In this document: piece after piece, positions 7,975 to 17,049 of the stretch
Layout: every line of letters begins with the position of its first letter
How positions within the stretch are numbered: the stretch's first letter is position 1
Source: Mycolicibacterium porcinum
Lineage (GTDB): Bacteria; Actinomycetota; Actinomycetes; Mycobacteriales; Mycobacteriaceae
DNA: 64,000 nt
NCBI GenBank assembly: GCA_002086835.1
Contig: MVIG01000023.1
Span: 22,076 to 86,075, forward strand
Reading direction: 5' to 3'
Notes under the pieces: generated by a model
What the model was told of the DNA's origin: nothing
Database searches by the model: none
The model's input: the letters and a program-made list of their open reading frames with translations, nothing else
Program-made: the position numbers and the translations under genes

Positions 7975-8232
7975 TTACGCGTCCAAATCCTGCTCAACCA
8001 ATCCCGCCACAGTGGCCAACGCATCGGCGTCGTCGGATTCCACGGTCACCTGGGCTCCGTTGCCGGCCCCCAGCGTCATGATCATCAGGGCCGAACCGGC
8101 GTCCACGGGCTCGCCGCCATCCATGGACAGGGTGACCGGAACTCCGGCGTTGACCACGGCTTCGGCGATGATCGCTGCAGGGCGGGCATGCAGGCCGATG
8201 GAGGAGCCGACGGTGACAGTCTTGCTGGGCAT
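7975..8232 (-). CDS. ptsH: Phosphocarrier protein HPr
   Basis: HPr passes the phosphoryl group from Enzyme I to the sugar-specific EIIA domain in the cytosol. The 85-residue protein has the active-site His15 in SIGLHARPA and the second conserved patch DAGSALMIMTLGAG around Ser47, where Gram-positive HPr carries its regulatory serine. It follows fruA after 21 bases on the same strand, so it is last in a fruR-fruK-fruA-ptsH unit, while Enzyme I is divergent from fruR. I saw no HPr kinase gene in the window. Confidence 0.95.
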   Translation of the reverse strand: MPSKTVTVGSSIGLHARPAAIIAEAVVNAGVPVTLSMDGGEPVDAGSALMIMTLGAGNGAQVTVESDDADALATVAGLVEQDLDA

Positions 8233-8253
8233 TGTTTCTCCTTTGGGTTGTGA

Positions 8254-10284
8254 CTAGGTGGTGGCCAGCGCCGGTGTTTCCGGCGTGGTGACAGCTGGTT
8301 TGGCGAATTGTTTGGCCACGATGACGGCCAGGGCCGCAACGACGGTGCCGGCCGCCAGCGCGACCAGGAACCACAGCAGGTTGCCGATCGCGAAGAACAC
8401 GAAGATGCCGCCGTGCGGTGCTTTCAGCGTCACATCGAACGCCATGACCAGACCGCCGGTCACGGCGCCGCCGAGCATCATCGACGGGATCACCCGCAGC
8501 GGATCGGCGGCGGCGAACGGGATCGCACCCTCGGAGATGAAGGACGCCCCGAGAAGCCATGCGGCGCGGCCATTCTCACGCTCAGGTTCGGTGAACAGCC
8601 CGGGACGCAGCGTCGATGCCAGTGCCATGGCGAGCGGTGGCACCATCCCGGCTGCCATCACCGCGGCCATGATCCGCAGGGTCGCGGGGTCGGCGACGTT
8701 GAGGCCCGCGGTGGCAAATGCGTACGCGGCCTTGTTGACCGGACCGCCGAGGTCGAAGCACATCATCAACCCGAGTATCACGCCGAGGACCACGACGGAG
8801 GTTCCGGTCATGCCGCTGAGCCAGTTGGTCAGGCCGGTGGTCAGCGCAGCCAGCGGGCGTCCGAGCAGCAGGAACATCAGCAGGCCGACGATCAATGACG
8901 CACCGAGCGGGATCACCACCACGGGCATCAGCCCCCGGAACCATTGCGGCACCTTGAAGGAACTGATCCACTGTGCGGCGAATCCGGCGATGAGGCCGCC
9001 GACGATGCCTCCGATGAACCCTCCGCCGACGAAGACGGCCACGGCGCCGGCGGTGAAACCCGGTGCGATGCCGGGCCGGTCGGCGATCGCGAAGGAGATG
9101 TAGCCGGCCAGGGCAGGCACCAGGAACATGAAGGCCAGCCCGCCGAGGGTGAACAGGACCGCTCCGAGATACTGCGTCAGTCCACCGGGCGGCAGGTCGG
9201 TCAGCGTGTTGGTGACGGCGATGTGGTGGCCCAGCGAGTTCATCCCGTAGGACAGTGGTTCTGCGCCGTCGGGGGTATTGCCGATGTCGTACCCGGCGAA
9301 CAGGAAGCCGAGCGCGATGAGCAGGCCGCCTGCGGCGACGAACGGAATCATGTAGCTCACGCCGGTGAGCAGGATCTGCCGGATCCGCGTGCCCCAGCCG
9401 ACATCGCCCGATGCGGCGGGAGCAGCCTCGACCGCAGAGCCGGTCACCCGCGGGGCGTTGGGATCACTTGCGGCACTGACGGCTTCGGAGATCATGGTGT
9501 CGGGTTCGTTGATGGCGCGTTTGACGCCGGAGGCGATGACGGGCTTGCCGGCGAAGCGTTGCTTGTCCTTGACCCCGACGTCGGTGGCGAAGATGACCGC
9601 GTCCGCCGCGGCGATGGTGGCCGCCGGCAGTGGGGTGCTGCCGGATGAGCCCTGAGTCTCGACGGTCAACTCGACCCCAGCGGTCTCGGCCGCCTGCTTG
9701 AGCGCGTCGGCCGCCATGTAGGTGTGGGCGATGCCGGTGGGGCAGGCGGTGATCGCGACGATGGACACCGCCTTGGCGGGCTCAGCGGCGGGCTCAGGCT
9801 CAGCGGCGGTCTCGACAACCGGAGCAGGCGCCGGGTTCACCACACCGTCGACGAGCGTCACCACCTCGTCGACGCTGCCCGCGTCACGCAGGGACGCGAC
9901 GAAGTCCTTGCGCACGAGCGCCCGGGCCAGGCTGGACAGCAGCTTCATATGTTCGGCCCCGCCGGATTCCGGCGCGGCGATCAGGAACACCAGATCGGCT
10001 GGGCCGTCGGGGGCGCCGAAGTCGACCTTCGGGGACAGCCGGGCGAAGCCGATCGTCGGCGTATCGACATAGGGGGAGCGGCAGTGCGGAATCGCGATAC
10101 CGCCGGGCAGGCCGGTGGCGGACTGGGCCTCTCGGGCCATCGCAGCACCGACCAGGCCTTCGGTGCCGTTGGTGCGCCCCTCGTCGGCGAGCGCGCCGAC
10201 CAGGCGCGTGATCACGGCTTCCTTGTCGGCGCCCGCATCGACGTCGAGCAGGACCAGACCGGGGGTGATGATCGGTTGAGTCAT
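8254..10284 (-). CDS. fruA: Fructose-specific PTS enzyme EIIABC
   Basis: This 676-residue membrane protein imports fructose and phosphorylates it to fructose 1-phosphate. The domains are in A-B-C order. EIIA (about 1-150) has active His67 in AIPHCRSPY; an Ala/Pro/Glu linker follows; EIIB (about 172-270) has Cys181 in ITACPTGIAHTYMAA; EIIC (about 295-660) has many membrane helices. The ITACPTGIAHT motif is typical of fructose EIIB. It overlaps fruK by four bases upstream and is followed by ptsH. Confidence 0.95.
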   Translation of the reverse strand: MTQPIITPGLVLLDVDAGADKEAVITRLVGALADEGRTNGTEGLVGAAMAREAQSATGLPGGIAIPHCRSPYVDTPTIGFARLSPKVDFGAPDGPADLVFLIAAPESGGAEHMKLLSSLARALVRKDFVASLRDAGSVDEVVTLVDGVVNPAPAPVVETAAEPEPAAEPAKAVSIVAITACPTGIAHTYMAADALKQAAETAGVELTVETQGSSGSTPLPAATIAAADAVIFATDVGVKDKQRFAGKPVIASGVKRAINEPDTMISEAVSAASDPNAPRVTGSAVEAAPAASGDVGWGTRIRQILLTGVSYMIPFVAAGGLLIALGFLFAGYDIGNTPDGAEPLSYGMNSLGHHIAVTNTLTDLPPGGLTQYLGAVLFTLGGLAFMFLVPALAGYISFAIADRPGIAPGFTAGAVAVFVGGGFIGGIVGGLIAGFAAQWISSFKVPQWFRGLMPVVVIPLGASLIVGLLMFLLLGRPLAALTTGLTNWLSGMTGTSVVVLGVILGLMMCFDLGGPVNKAAYAFATAGLNVADPATLRIMAAVMAAGMVPPLAMALASTLRPGLFTEPERENGRAAWLLGASFISEGAIPFAAADPLRVIPSMMLGGAVTGGLVMAFDVTLKAPHGGIFVFFAIGNLLWFLVALAAGTVVAALAVIVAKQFAKPAVTTPETPALATT

Positions 10285-11249
10285 AGCGGCACCTTCACGG
10301 AGTGGGTACGGACAGCGTCGAGGTCGAGTTGGGCGGGGCCGGGCAGTGCGGATCCGGGCAGGGCCGCAGCAGCACTGCCGTAGGCGACGGCCATCTGCAG
10401 TCGTTGTGGGGAGTCGGCACCGGCGACGGCGGCGCGCAGGTAGCCGGCCAAGGAGGAGTCGCCCGCGCCGACGGTGCTGCGGGGCACGATCGGCGGGGGT
10501 GTCGCGAGCCAGGCACCCGAACCATCGACCAGCACGGCACCGGCCGCACCGAGGGTGGCCAGCACGGCGCCGACGCCGCGTGCGACGAGCGCCTGCGAGG
10601 CGGCTACCACTGGCGACATATCACCCTGGGCGGCAGCGTCTTCCAGATCGGCGGCAGGCACCCCCGCGAGGTCGGCGAGTTCCTCGGCGTTGGGCTTGAT
10701 CAGGTCGGGCGCGGCCACCTCGAACGCGGCGGCCAGCGCTGCCAAGGGTGCCTCGGAGGTGTCGACGGCCACCCGGCAGTCGAGTGGTGCCAGCAGCGAG
10801 ACCACCTGCGCGTACCAGTCGAGCGGTATCCCGGGTGGCAGCGATCCGGACAACACCACCCACGACGCGTCCTGCGCCTTGGCCAGCACGCAGCGGGTCA
10901 GTGCCTCCAGCGCGCCGGCGTCCACCACAGCCCCACGCTCGTTGAGTTTGGTTGTGGTGCCGTCGGATTCGGTGATGGCAAGGTTGGTGCGGACGGGGTC
11001 GGCGATGGGTACGCCGGTGAACCGAACATCAAGGGCCCGCAGCCCGCTGAGCAGGGGATCGGAGTCTGCGGCAGGCAGCACCGCCTCGGCGGCGACGTTG
11101 GCCAGGGTCAGCGCGCGGGCGACGTTGATGCCCTTGCCGCCGGGTTCGACGGTGACGGAGTCGACGCGTTGCACGGCTCCGCGCGTCAGCGGCGTGCTCA
11201 AGGTGACGGTGCGGTCGAGGCTGGGATTGGGGGTGACGGTGATGATCAT
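10281..11249 (-). CDS. fruK: 1-Phosphofructokinase
   Basis: FruK phosphorylates fructose 1-phosphate to fructose 1,6-bisphosphate. The 322-residue length and motifs fit the PfkB/ribokinase family: the N-terminal TVTPNPSLDRTV typical of FruK/LacC, the glycine pair in VEPGGKGINVARAL, and the C-terminal anion-hole motif VGAGDSSLAGYL with the catalytic Asp. Four-base overlaps on both sides (with fruR and fruA) show one translationally coupled operon. Confidence 0.93.
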   Translation of the reverse strand: MIITVTPNPSLDRTVTLSTPLTRGAVQRVDSVTVEPGGKGINVARALTLANVAAEAVLPAADSDPLLSGLRALDVRFTGVPIADPVRTNLAITESDGTTTKLNERGAVVDAGALEALTRCVLAKAQDASWVVLSGSLPPGIPLDWYAQVVSLLAPLDCRVAVDTSEAPLAALAAAFEVAAPDLIKPNAEELADLAGVPAADLEDAAAQGDMSPVVAASQALVARGVGAVLATLGAAGAVLVDGSGAWLATPPPIVPRSTVGAGDSSLAGYLRAAVAGADSPQRLQMAVAYGSAAAALPGSALPGPAQLDLDAVRTHSVKVPL

Positions 11250-12013
11250 GCGGTCACCACCTCGACGCCGTGCCCCGTGAGCAGTGCGCGGTCGGCATCG
11301 GAGATCTCGCTGTCGGTGATCAGGGTGTCCACGCTGTCGATGGGGGCGAAGCTGACGAAGTCCTCTTCACCGACCTTCGATGAATCTGCAACCACTACAA
11401 CGTAATTGGCGGCCTGCACCATGGCCCGTTTGACGGCTGCTTCTTCGGTGTCCGGGGTGGAGAGTCCGTGCCGCACGCTGATGGCGTTGGTGCCGATGAA
11501 CGCGATATCGACGCGCAGGGTTTCGAGGACGCGAAGCACCTGCTCGCCGACGGCGGCCTGGGTGAGGCCGCGGACCCGGCCGCCGAGCAACTGCAGGGTG
11601 ACGGTCGGCATGGTGGCGAGCAGCCCGGCGATGGGCACGGAGTTGGTCACCACGGTGAGGTCCCGGTCCGTCGGTGTCTGGGCGGCGACGCGGGCGGTGG
11701 TCGTCCCGGCGTCCATCAGCACGCTGGCGCCGGTGAGGGGGAAGAAGTCGACGGCGGCTGCGGCGATGGCGTCTTTCTGCGCGGCGCGGGTGGTGTCGCG
11801 TTCGCCGACGCCGGCCTCCACAAGGTGCAGCGTCCGGGCCGGTACGGCGCCACCGTGTACACGGCGCACGACTCCGGCCTTGTCGAGCACCGCCAGATCC
11901 CGGCGGACGGTCTCGGTGGTGACGTCGTACGTCTGCGCCAGCTCGGCGACCGAGGCCCGGCCCCTGCTCATGACCAGCGCGGCGATGGCCTGCTGGCGCT
12001 CCTCGGCGTACAT
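11246..12013 (-). CDS. fruR: DeoR-family regulator of the fructose PTS genes
   Basis: The 255-residue protein has the DeoR layout: an N-terminal winged helix (about 1-58, with VSELAQ-type helix SVAELAQTYDVTTETVRRDL) and a C-terminal sugar-phosphate sensing domain with MDAGTTTARVA, VVTNS and the Lys/Asp-rich DSSKVGEEDFV region. Relatives are repressors released by fructose 1-phosphate or a similar sugar phosphate. It leads the fruR-fruK-fruA-ptsH unit and is divergent from ptsI, 102 bases away, so both promoters can be controlled from one site. GGAGG precedes the ATG by four bases. Confidence 0.88.
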   Translation of the reverse strand: MYAEERQQAIAALVMSRGRASVAELAQTYDVTTETVRRDLAVLDKAGVVRRVHGGAVPARTLHLVEAGVGERDTTRAAQKDAIAAAAVDFFPLTGASVLMDAGTTTARVAAQTPTDRDLTVVTNSVPIAGLLATMPTVTLQLLGGRVRGLTQAAVGEQVLRVLETLRVDIAFIGTNAISVRHGLSTPDTEEAAVKRAMVQAANYVVVVADSSKVGEEDFVSFAPIDSVDTLITDSEISDADRALLTGHGVEVVTA

Positions 12014-12042
12014 GAGCCTCCGTTTGTGTGGGTTAGAGCCGG

Positions 12043-12063
12043 AACAAATGTTGATATATGTTG
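12043..12063. promoter_or_regulatory. Candidate FruR operator, ATGTTG repeats
   Basis: AACAAATGTT is a small inverted repeat at 12043-12052, and ATGTTG is repeated ten bases apart (12048-12053 and 12058-12063), that is on the same helix face. The position between fruR and ptsI suits a DeoR-family site. This is inference from position and symmetry only. Confidence 0.4.
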
Positions 12064-12079
12064 TTTTACGCTTGCCTGT

Positions 12080-12108
12080 GTTGACTTGTCAACGCATTCT
12101 TGTAATCT
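12080..12108 (+). promoter_or_regulatory. Leaderless ptsI promoter overlapped by an inverted repeat
   Basis: TTGACT (12081-12086) and TAATCT (12103-12108) are spaced by 16 bases, and ATG 12116 follows after seven bases, so the ptsI transcript probably begins at its start codon. GTTGAC-tt-GTCAAC (12080-12093) covers the -35 box and could be an operator. Confidence 0.65.
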
Positions 12109-12115
12109 GTCTCAC

Positions 12116-13825
12116 ATGGGCACTACATCGTCGGTCGCATCACCTGCAGTTCTGCGTGGGGTTCCGGTGGTTCCTGGAGTGCAGTACGCACCTGTGATCC
12201 GGGTCAGCAGGCTGCCGGAGATCGAGGTACCTACCGGTGACATCGCTGAGGCGGACCGGTCGGCGGAGGCGGCGCGGTTCGGGGCAGCGGCGACGGCAGT
12301 CGCCACCCGGCTTCGGGATCGGGCCGCACACGCCACCGGCGCGGCCTCAGAAGTTCTGGCCGCCACCGCGACGCTGGCCCAGGATCGGGCCTGGCTGGGG
12401 GCCGCGGACAAACGGATCGCCGCCGGAGCCCCGGCGGTCCGCGCCGTGACCGAGGCCGTCGACCAGTTCGTGGAGTTGTTCACGCAGCTCGGCGGTCTGA
12501 TGGCCGAACGCGTCACCGATCTGCGGGATATCCGTGACCGCGTCATCGCCGAGCTGTCCGGCCTGCCGGAACCCGGTGTGCCGGTGCCGGATGTCCCGTC
12601 GATCCTGTGCGCCGAGGATCTGGCTCCCGCCGACACCGCGGGCCTGGACCCGCAGCTGGTGGTCGGGTTGGTCACCACGCTCGGCGGGCCGACCAGTCAC
12701 ACCGCGATCATCGCGCGCCAGCTCGGCATTCCCTGCGTCGTCGCCGTGAGCGGGCTCGGCTCCGTCCTCGCCGGTGCCATGGTCCTGCTCGACGGCACCG
12801 CGGGCACGGTCACCACCGACCCGGACCCGTCGGTCGCCGCGGCAGCCGTCGCCGCTGCTCAGCGCGATGCACTGGCAGTCCGGCAGTGGACCGGCCCGGG
12901 TGCGACGGCGGACGGTCACGCCGTCGCAATCCTGGCCAACGTGCAGGACGGCGCGGCCGCCAGGACGGCGCGGGAAACCCCGGCCGAAGGTGTCGGGCTG
13001 TTCCGTACCGAGCTGTGCTTCCTCAACCGGGACACCGAGCCGACGGTGGAAGAGCAGGCCGCGATCTACGGGGAGGTGCTGGAGGCCTTCGCCGGCGCCG
13101 CCGCGGACGCGAGGAGCAAGAAGGCGAAGGTGGTGGTCCGCACCCTCGACGCGGGCTCGGACAAGCCGCTGAAGTTTGCGGGCCACCCCGAGGAGGCCAA
13201 CCCGGCTCTCGGCGTGCGCGGTATCCGGATCGCCGAGGGCAACCCCGGCCTGCTGGAGCACCAGCTCGCGGCGGTCGCCGCCGCGGCCAAGGCCACCGGA
13301 ACCGAACCGTGGGTGATGGCGCCCATGATCGCCACCGCGGCCGAGGCGAAAAGCTTTGCCGCCAAGGTGCGCTCGCATGGTCTTACCCCGGGCGTGATGA
13401 TCGAGGTGCCCGCAGCGGCGCTGTTGGCCGACAAGATTCTGGAGCATGTCGACTTTCTGTCGATCGGCACCAACGACCTCGCGCAGTACACGATGGCCGC
13501 CGACCGGATGTCGGCAGACCTGGCCGCTCTCACCGATCCGTGGCAGCCCGCTGTGCTGGCCCTGGTGGGCTTGGCCGCGCGGGCCGGCGCGGCGGCGGGC
13601 AAGCCCGTCGGCGTGTGCGGTGAGGCCGCGGCCGATCCGCTGCTGGCCGCCGTGTTGGTGGGCTTGGGGGTGACGTCGTTGTCGATGGCGCCCGCGGCGA
13701 TCGGTGCGGTGGGCGCGCGGGTCGCGCAGGTGACGCTGCAGCAGTGTCGCGCCGCCGCCGAGGCGGTCCTGGACACGGCGTCGGCGGCCGAGGCCCGCGG
13801 GGCCGCGCAGGCGGCGCTGACCTGA
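12116..13825 (+). CDS. ptsI: PTS Enzyme I (phosphoenolpyruvate-protein phosphotransferase)
   Basis: Enzyme I takes the phosphoryl group from phosphoenolpyruvate and gives it to HPr. The 569-residue protein shows the swivelling His domain with His195 in GGPTSHTAIIARQLGIP and, in the C-terminal barrel, GVGLFRTE, the VMAPMI segment, FLSIGTNDLAQYTMAADR and VGVCGEAAADP with the catalytic Cys. The start at 12116 is the ATG behind a well-formed leaderless promoter; the frame is open further upstream but runs antisense through fruR. It is divergent from the rest of the fructose PTS genes. Confidence 0.95.
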   Translation: MGTTSSVASPAVLRGVPVVPGVQYAPVIRVSRLPEIEVPTGDIAEADRSAEAARFGAAATAVATRLRDRAAHATGAASEVLAATATLAQDRAWLGAADKRIAAGAPAVRAVTEAVDQFVELFTQLGGLMAERVTDLRDIRDRVIAELSGLPEPGVPVPDVPSILCAEDLAPADTAGLDPQLVVGLVTTLGGPTSHTAIIARQLGIPCVVAVSGLGSVLAGAMVLLDGTAGTVTTDPDPSVAAAAVAAAQRDALAVRQWTGPGATADGHAVAILANVQDGAAARTARETPAEGVGLFRTELCFLNRDTEPTVEEQAAIYGEVLEAFAGAAADARSKKAKVVVRTLDAGSDKPLKFAGHPEEANPALGVRGIRIAEGNPGLLEHQLAAVAAAAKATGTEPWVMAPMIATAAEAKSFAAKVRSHGLTPGVMIEVPAAALLADKILEHVDFLSIGTNDLAQYTMAADRMSADLAALTDPWQPAVLALVGLAARAGAAAGKPVGVCGEAAADPLLAAVLVGLGVTSLSMAPAAIGAVGARVAQVTLQQCRAAAEAVLDTASAAEARGAAQAALT

Positions 13826-13901
13826 CCGGCGAGCGCCATGGGAATAATCGGACCGCAGTCCGGTTATAGCTGTCATCAGACTACGAATTTGGAGGTAGGA
13901 G

Positions 13902-14876
13902 ATGCCAGCCATCACCGCAGACACCTTGACCCTGCCCCGTATCGCGGCAGCTCAGGCGTCGGATACCGAACGCCCGGTCCGCTCCATCACGACCGGCCCG
14001 CGTGGATACGAAGGCGAGGGATTCCCCGTCGTGCGCGCGTTCGGCGGAGTCAGCGCCGCAGACCTCGACCCGTTCGTCCACATGGATCAGATGGGTGAGG
14101 TGGAGTACCAGCCCGGCGAACCGCGGGGCACCGATTGGCACCCGCACCGCGGGTTCGAGACCGTCACTTACATGATCGACGGCCGTTTCGCGCACCAGGA
14201 TTCCCATGGTGGCGGCGGTCTCATCACCGACGGTGCCACCCAGTGGATGACCGCCGGGTCCGGCATCCTGCACATCGAGACCCCGCCGGCCGAACTGGTC
14301 GAGAGCGGCGGCACCTTCCACGGCATCCAGCTGTGGGTGAACCTGCCCAAGAAGGACAAGTTCGCGACGCCGCGCTACCAGGCCATCGAGGGTCCCGACG
14401 CCAAGCTGCTGTCCTCTCAGGACGGTGGCGCTCTGGTCCGGATCATCGCCGGCGAGATCGACGGTGCGCAGGGCCCGGGCGCGACGCACACCCCGATCAC
14501 CATGGCGCACGCCACGATCGAACCGGGCGCGCAGCTCAACCTGCCGTGGAACCGGGACTTCAACGCACTGGTGTACGTCCTGAGCGGACGCGGCAGTGTC
14601 GGCCCGGTCGGCCACCCGATCCACCAGGGCCAGCTCGCAGTGCTGGGCCCCGGTGACCGGATCACGGTCTCAGCCGAGGGAACTCAGGACTCGAACCGGC
14701 CCGCGATGGAGGTTCTGCTGCTGGGCGGCAAGCCGATCCGGGAACCGGTGTTCCACTACGGCCCCTTCGTGATGAACTCGAAGTCCGAGCTCATCCAGGC
14801 GCTGGAGGACTACCAGGCGGGCAAGTTCGGCCAGATCCCGCCGAATGCGCTGATGCCGCACCGGCCCCTGAGCTGA
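13902..14876 (+). CDS. Pirin-family protein
   Basis: The 324-residue protein is a bicupin of the pirin family. Its N-terminal cupin has the metal-ligand set His80, His82 (DWHPHRGFETVTY), His124 and Glu126 (GILHIETPP), matching the His/His/His/Glu centre of pirins; the C-terminal cupin includes ALVYVLSGRGSVG. Some bacterial pirins show quercetinase activity and others regulate metabolic enzymes, so the role here is unknown. The start has an excellent ribosome site (GGAGGTAGGAG). It stands alone, converging on the FUSC gene with five bases between stops. Confidence 0.88.
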   Translation: MPAITADTLTLPRIAAAQASDTERPVRSITTGPRGYEGEGFPVVRAFGGVSAADLDPFVHMDQMGEVEYQPGEPRGTDWHPHRGFETVTYMIDGRFAHQDSHGGGGLITDGATQWMTAGSGILHIETPPAELVESGGTFHGIQLWVNLPKKDKFATPRYQAIEGPDAKLLSSQDGGALVRIIAGEIDGAQGPGATHTPITMAHATIEPGAQLNLPWNRDFNALVYVLSGRGSVGPVGHPIHQGQLAVLGPGDRITVSAEGTQDSNRPAMEVLLLGGKPIREPVFHYGPFVMNSKSELIQALEDYQAGKFGQIPPNALMPHRPLS

Positions 14877-14881
14877 CCGGC

Positions 14882-17038
14882 CTAACCCACCGACTCGGCG
14901 GGCTGCGGGTACAACAACTCCAGCTCGCCGAGATGCGCTGCAGCCGTCACCAACGGCAGTGCCGCCGAAACGGCAAGTTCCGTTCCGGCGGCTTCGGCGC
15001 GCAACGACACCACGAAACTCTCGCCGATCGGCACCAGTACCGCCGTCGCGTCGGATCCGGTGAGCCGCGCGCATATGGCCGCGGCGTGTTCCTCGATCAC
15101 TTCCCGGGTGCTGGGATATACGCCGAGCGGCGGGGGCACGACATCGGCGATCAGCTCCGCCGCGGCGCGCACCCGGTTGGCCCGGTTGGCCGCGCGCACC
15201 ACCGGGGCGCGTTGGTCGGATGGTCCGCCGTTCTCCGAAAGATATTGGCGGACAGCATCGTCGAGAGTGCGAGAGGCCGAAAGTGCGTCGTGGCTCAGTG
15301 CGATGACGCGATCGGTGGCCTGTTCGGAGGCGCCGCGGGTGACGCGCAGTACGGCCGACTTGAGGAACTCGGCTCCCATCAGCCGGGCCTGATCGATCGC
15401 CTTCGACACCGACGCCGTCGCACCCCGCGGCCACAACAGCAGCGACACCACGATCCCGACCACCGCGCCGACCACGACGTCCTCGACCCGGACCAGTCCC
15501 ACCCGCCAGCCGGTCGGCACGATCAGGTTGAAGTTGATCAGCACCATCATGGTGAAGGCGGCCTGCCCGGCGATGAACGAGCCGACTTCCGGCACATAGG
15601 CGGATCCGAATGCCACGAGCGGCAACAGAATCCACAACACGACGGGGTCGACCCCGACGAACTCGATGAGCACCGCACCCAGTACGAATCCGATCGCGGT
15701 GCCTGCCACCGCCCGCAGCACTCGCGTCCCGGTGGTGAGCGCGCTGCTGCGCAGTACCGACATGGCACCGAGCACCACCCAGAATCCGTGCTGGACCGGG
15801 AACACGTGCGTGACGGCCACCGCCACGGCTAATCCCAGTCCGGTGCGCAGGCTGTTGCGCAATACCACCGCCCGAGTAGCCACCAGACCTTTGGCGATGG
15901 CCGCGACCGCGACGGCCTCGGGCATCACCCAGTCGGCGGCGCCGGTCTCGGGCAGCCGCCTGCCCAGCACCCGGGCCCATACCGGGCGGGCGTCGGCCAG
16001 CGCGGCATTACCGATCACCCGTCCGGTGACCGCGATGGTGGCCGAGATGGTGCGCCGAACCAGCAGGCCGCGGCCGAGCTCGACGGCGTCCGCGTCGTCG
16101 GCGGTACCCAGGATCCGGGTGATGTCGTCGCGGTAGCTGCCCTGGGCCACGGTGCGCTGCTCGGCCAGTGCCGCACGCAGATCGGCTCCGCGCGCGGCCC
16201 GTTCGGCCCGATCGTGGATGCGCAGCAGCGCGGCGCTGTCGCGCAGCACCCGCACCGCGGGATCGCGCATCGCGCCGAGCAGTTCCCCGGTGTCGTCGGT
16301 GACCTGGTCGCAGATCCAGCCGAGGTCGTCGACGACCCGCACCAACGCCCGGCTGCCGGCACTGAGTGCGACGGGACGGTAGTCGGCACCCAGGAAGCTC
16401 TCGTACAACTTGTTCATCGCGCGGGTGACGTCGCGGGCCGACGCCTGGCCCTCGAGCCGGTCGGCCAGCAGCCGGCACACCCGCGCCGAGTAGCGGCGCA
16501 GCTCGTCGTGGTGTTTGGGTCGGAACAGGAAAAGCGCGGCAGGCACGCAGATCACGAGCGCGATCAGCCAGCCCAGCAGACGGTCGGGGATCGGGCCGAC
16601 CGGCGTGCACAGCGGCAGCACGAACAGCAGCAGCGTGGCCCGTTGCCCGGCGGCGACGACCTCGCTGAGCACCCCGGAGAACGACACCACCACGCCGACA
16701 ACGAACATTGCCGCGACGCTCCACCACAGATACGGGGCCAGCAGCGTGCCCAGCACGATCAATATGGCGCCGTTGACGGCCAGGCCGCCGTACGCGACGG
16801 CCCGGGCCGGCCGGTTGCCGGGGAAATCCGCGGTGATGAGCAGGGAGACCGCACCAAAGATCGCGAACAGCGGGGTCTGGGAGTCGCCGCCGACGGCGAA
16901 GCCGATGGCAGCGGCGATCGGTAGGACGATGCCGGCCCGCAAGGCGCGACGCAGCGCGTCGTATTCGGGGTCCCTGGCGCGCAACGAGTCACGCAGGCGG
17001 TCAGCTGCCCGGCGCCACATCTCAGCCGGGGTCAGCAT
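14882..17038 (-). CDS. FUSC-family membrane protein
   Basis: The 718-residue protein has two blocks of transmembrane helices (about residues 30-175 and 375-500), each followed by a soluble helical region. This is the duplicated layout of the FUSC/aromatic acid exporter (AaeB, YccS) family. The second block contains the family-like run ending in VPEVGSFIAGQAAFTMMV. It probably exports an aromatic or amphipathic compound. The start at 17038 is chosen because longer readings overlap the upstream tetR gene, from which it is separated by 11 bases, so the two form an operon and the TetR likely controls it. The ribosome site is weak. Confidence 0.8.
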   Translation of the reverse strand: MLTPAEMWRRAADRLRDSLRARDPEYDALRRALRAGIVLPIAAAIGFAVGGDSQTPLFAIFGAVSLLITADFPGNRPARAVAYGGLAVNGAILIVLGTLLAPYLWWSVAAMFVVGVVVSFSGVLSEVVAAGQRATLLLFVLPLCTPVGPIPDRLLGWLIALVICVPAALFLFRPKHHDELRRYSARVCRLLADRLEGQASARDVTRAMNKLYESFLGADYRPVALSAGSRALVRVVDDLGWICDQVTDDTGELLGAMRDPAVRVLRDSAALLRIHDRAERAARGADLRAALAEQRTVAQGSYRDDITRILGTADDADAVELGRGLLVRRTISATIAVTGRVIGNAALADARPVWARVLGRRLPETGAADWVMPEAVAVAAIAKGLVATRAVVLRNSLRTGLGLAVAVAVTHVFPVQHGFWVVLGAMSVLRSSALTTGTRVLRAVAGTAIGFVLGAVLIEFVGVDPVVLWILLPLVAFGSAYVPEVGSFIAGQAAFTMMVLINFNLIVPTGWRVGLVRVEDVVVGAVVGIVVSLLLWPRGATASVSKAIDQARLMGAEFLKSAVLRVTRGASEQATDRVIALSHDALSASRTLDDAVRQYLSENGGPSDQRAPVVRAANRANRVRAAAELIADVVPPPLGVYPSTREVIEEHAAAICARLTGSDATAVLVPIGESFVVSLRAEAAGTELAVSAALPLVTAAAHLGELELLYPQPAESVG

Positions 17039-17049
17039 GATCGCCGATG

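Noticed and set aside
9000-9650. Long plus-strand frames inside fruA
   Set aside because: They are antisense shadows caused by high third-position GC; the minus-strand EIIABC protein explains the sequence completely.
14670-15980. A 436-codon minus-strand frame within the FUSC gene
   Set aside because: Arg/Gly-rich translation typical of an out-of-frame reading of a GC-rich gene; the FUSC frame has membrane helices and family motifs.
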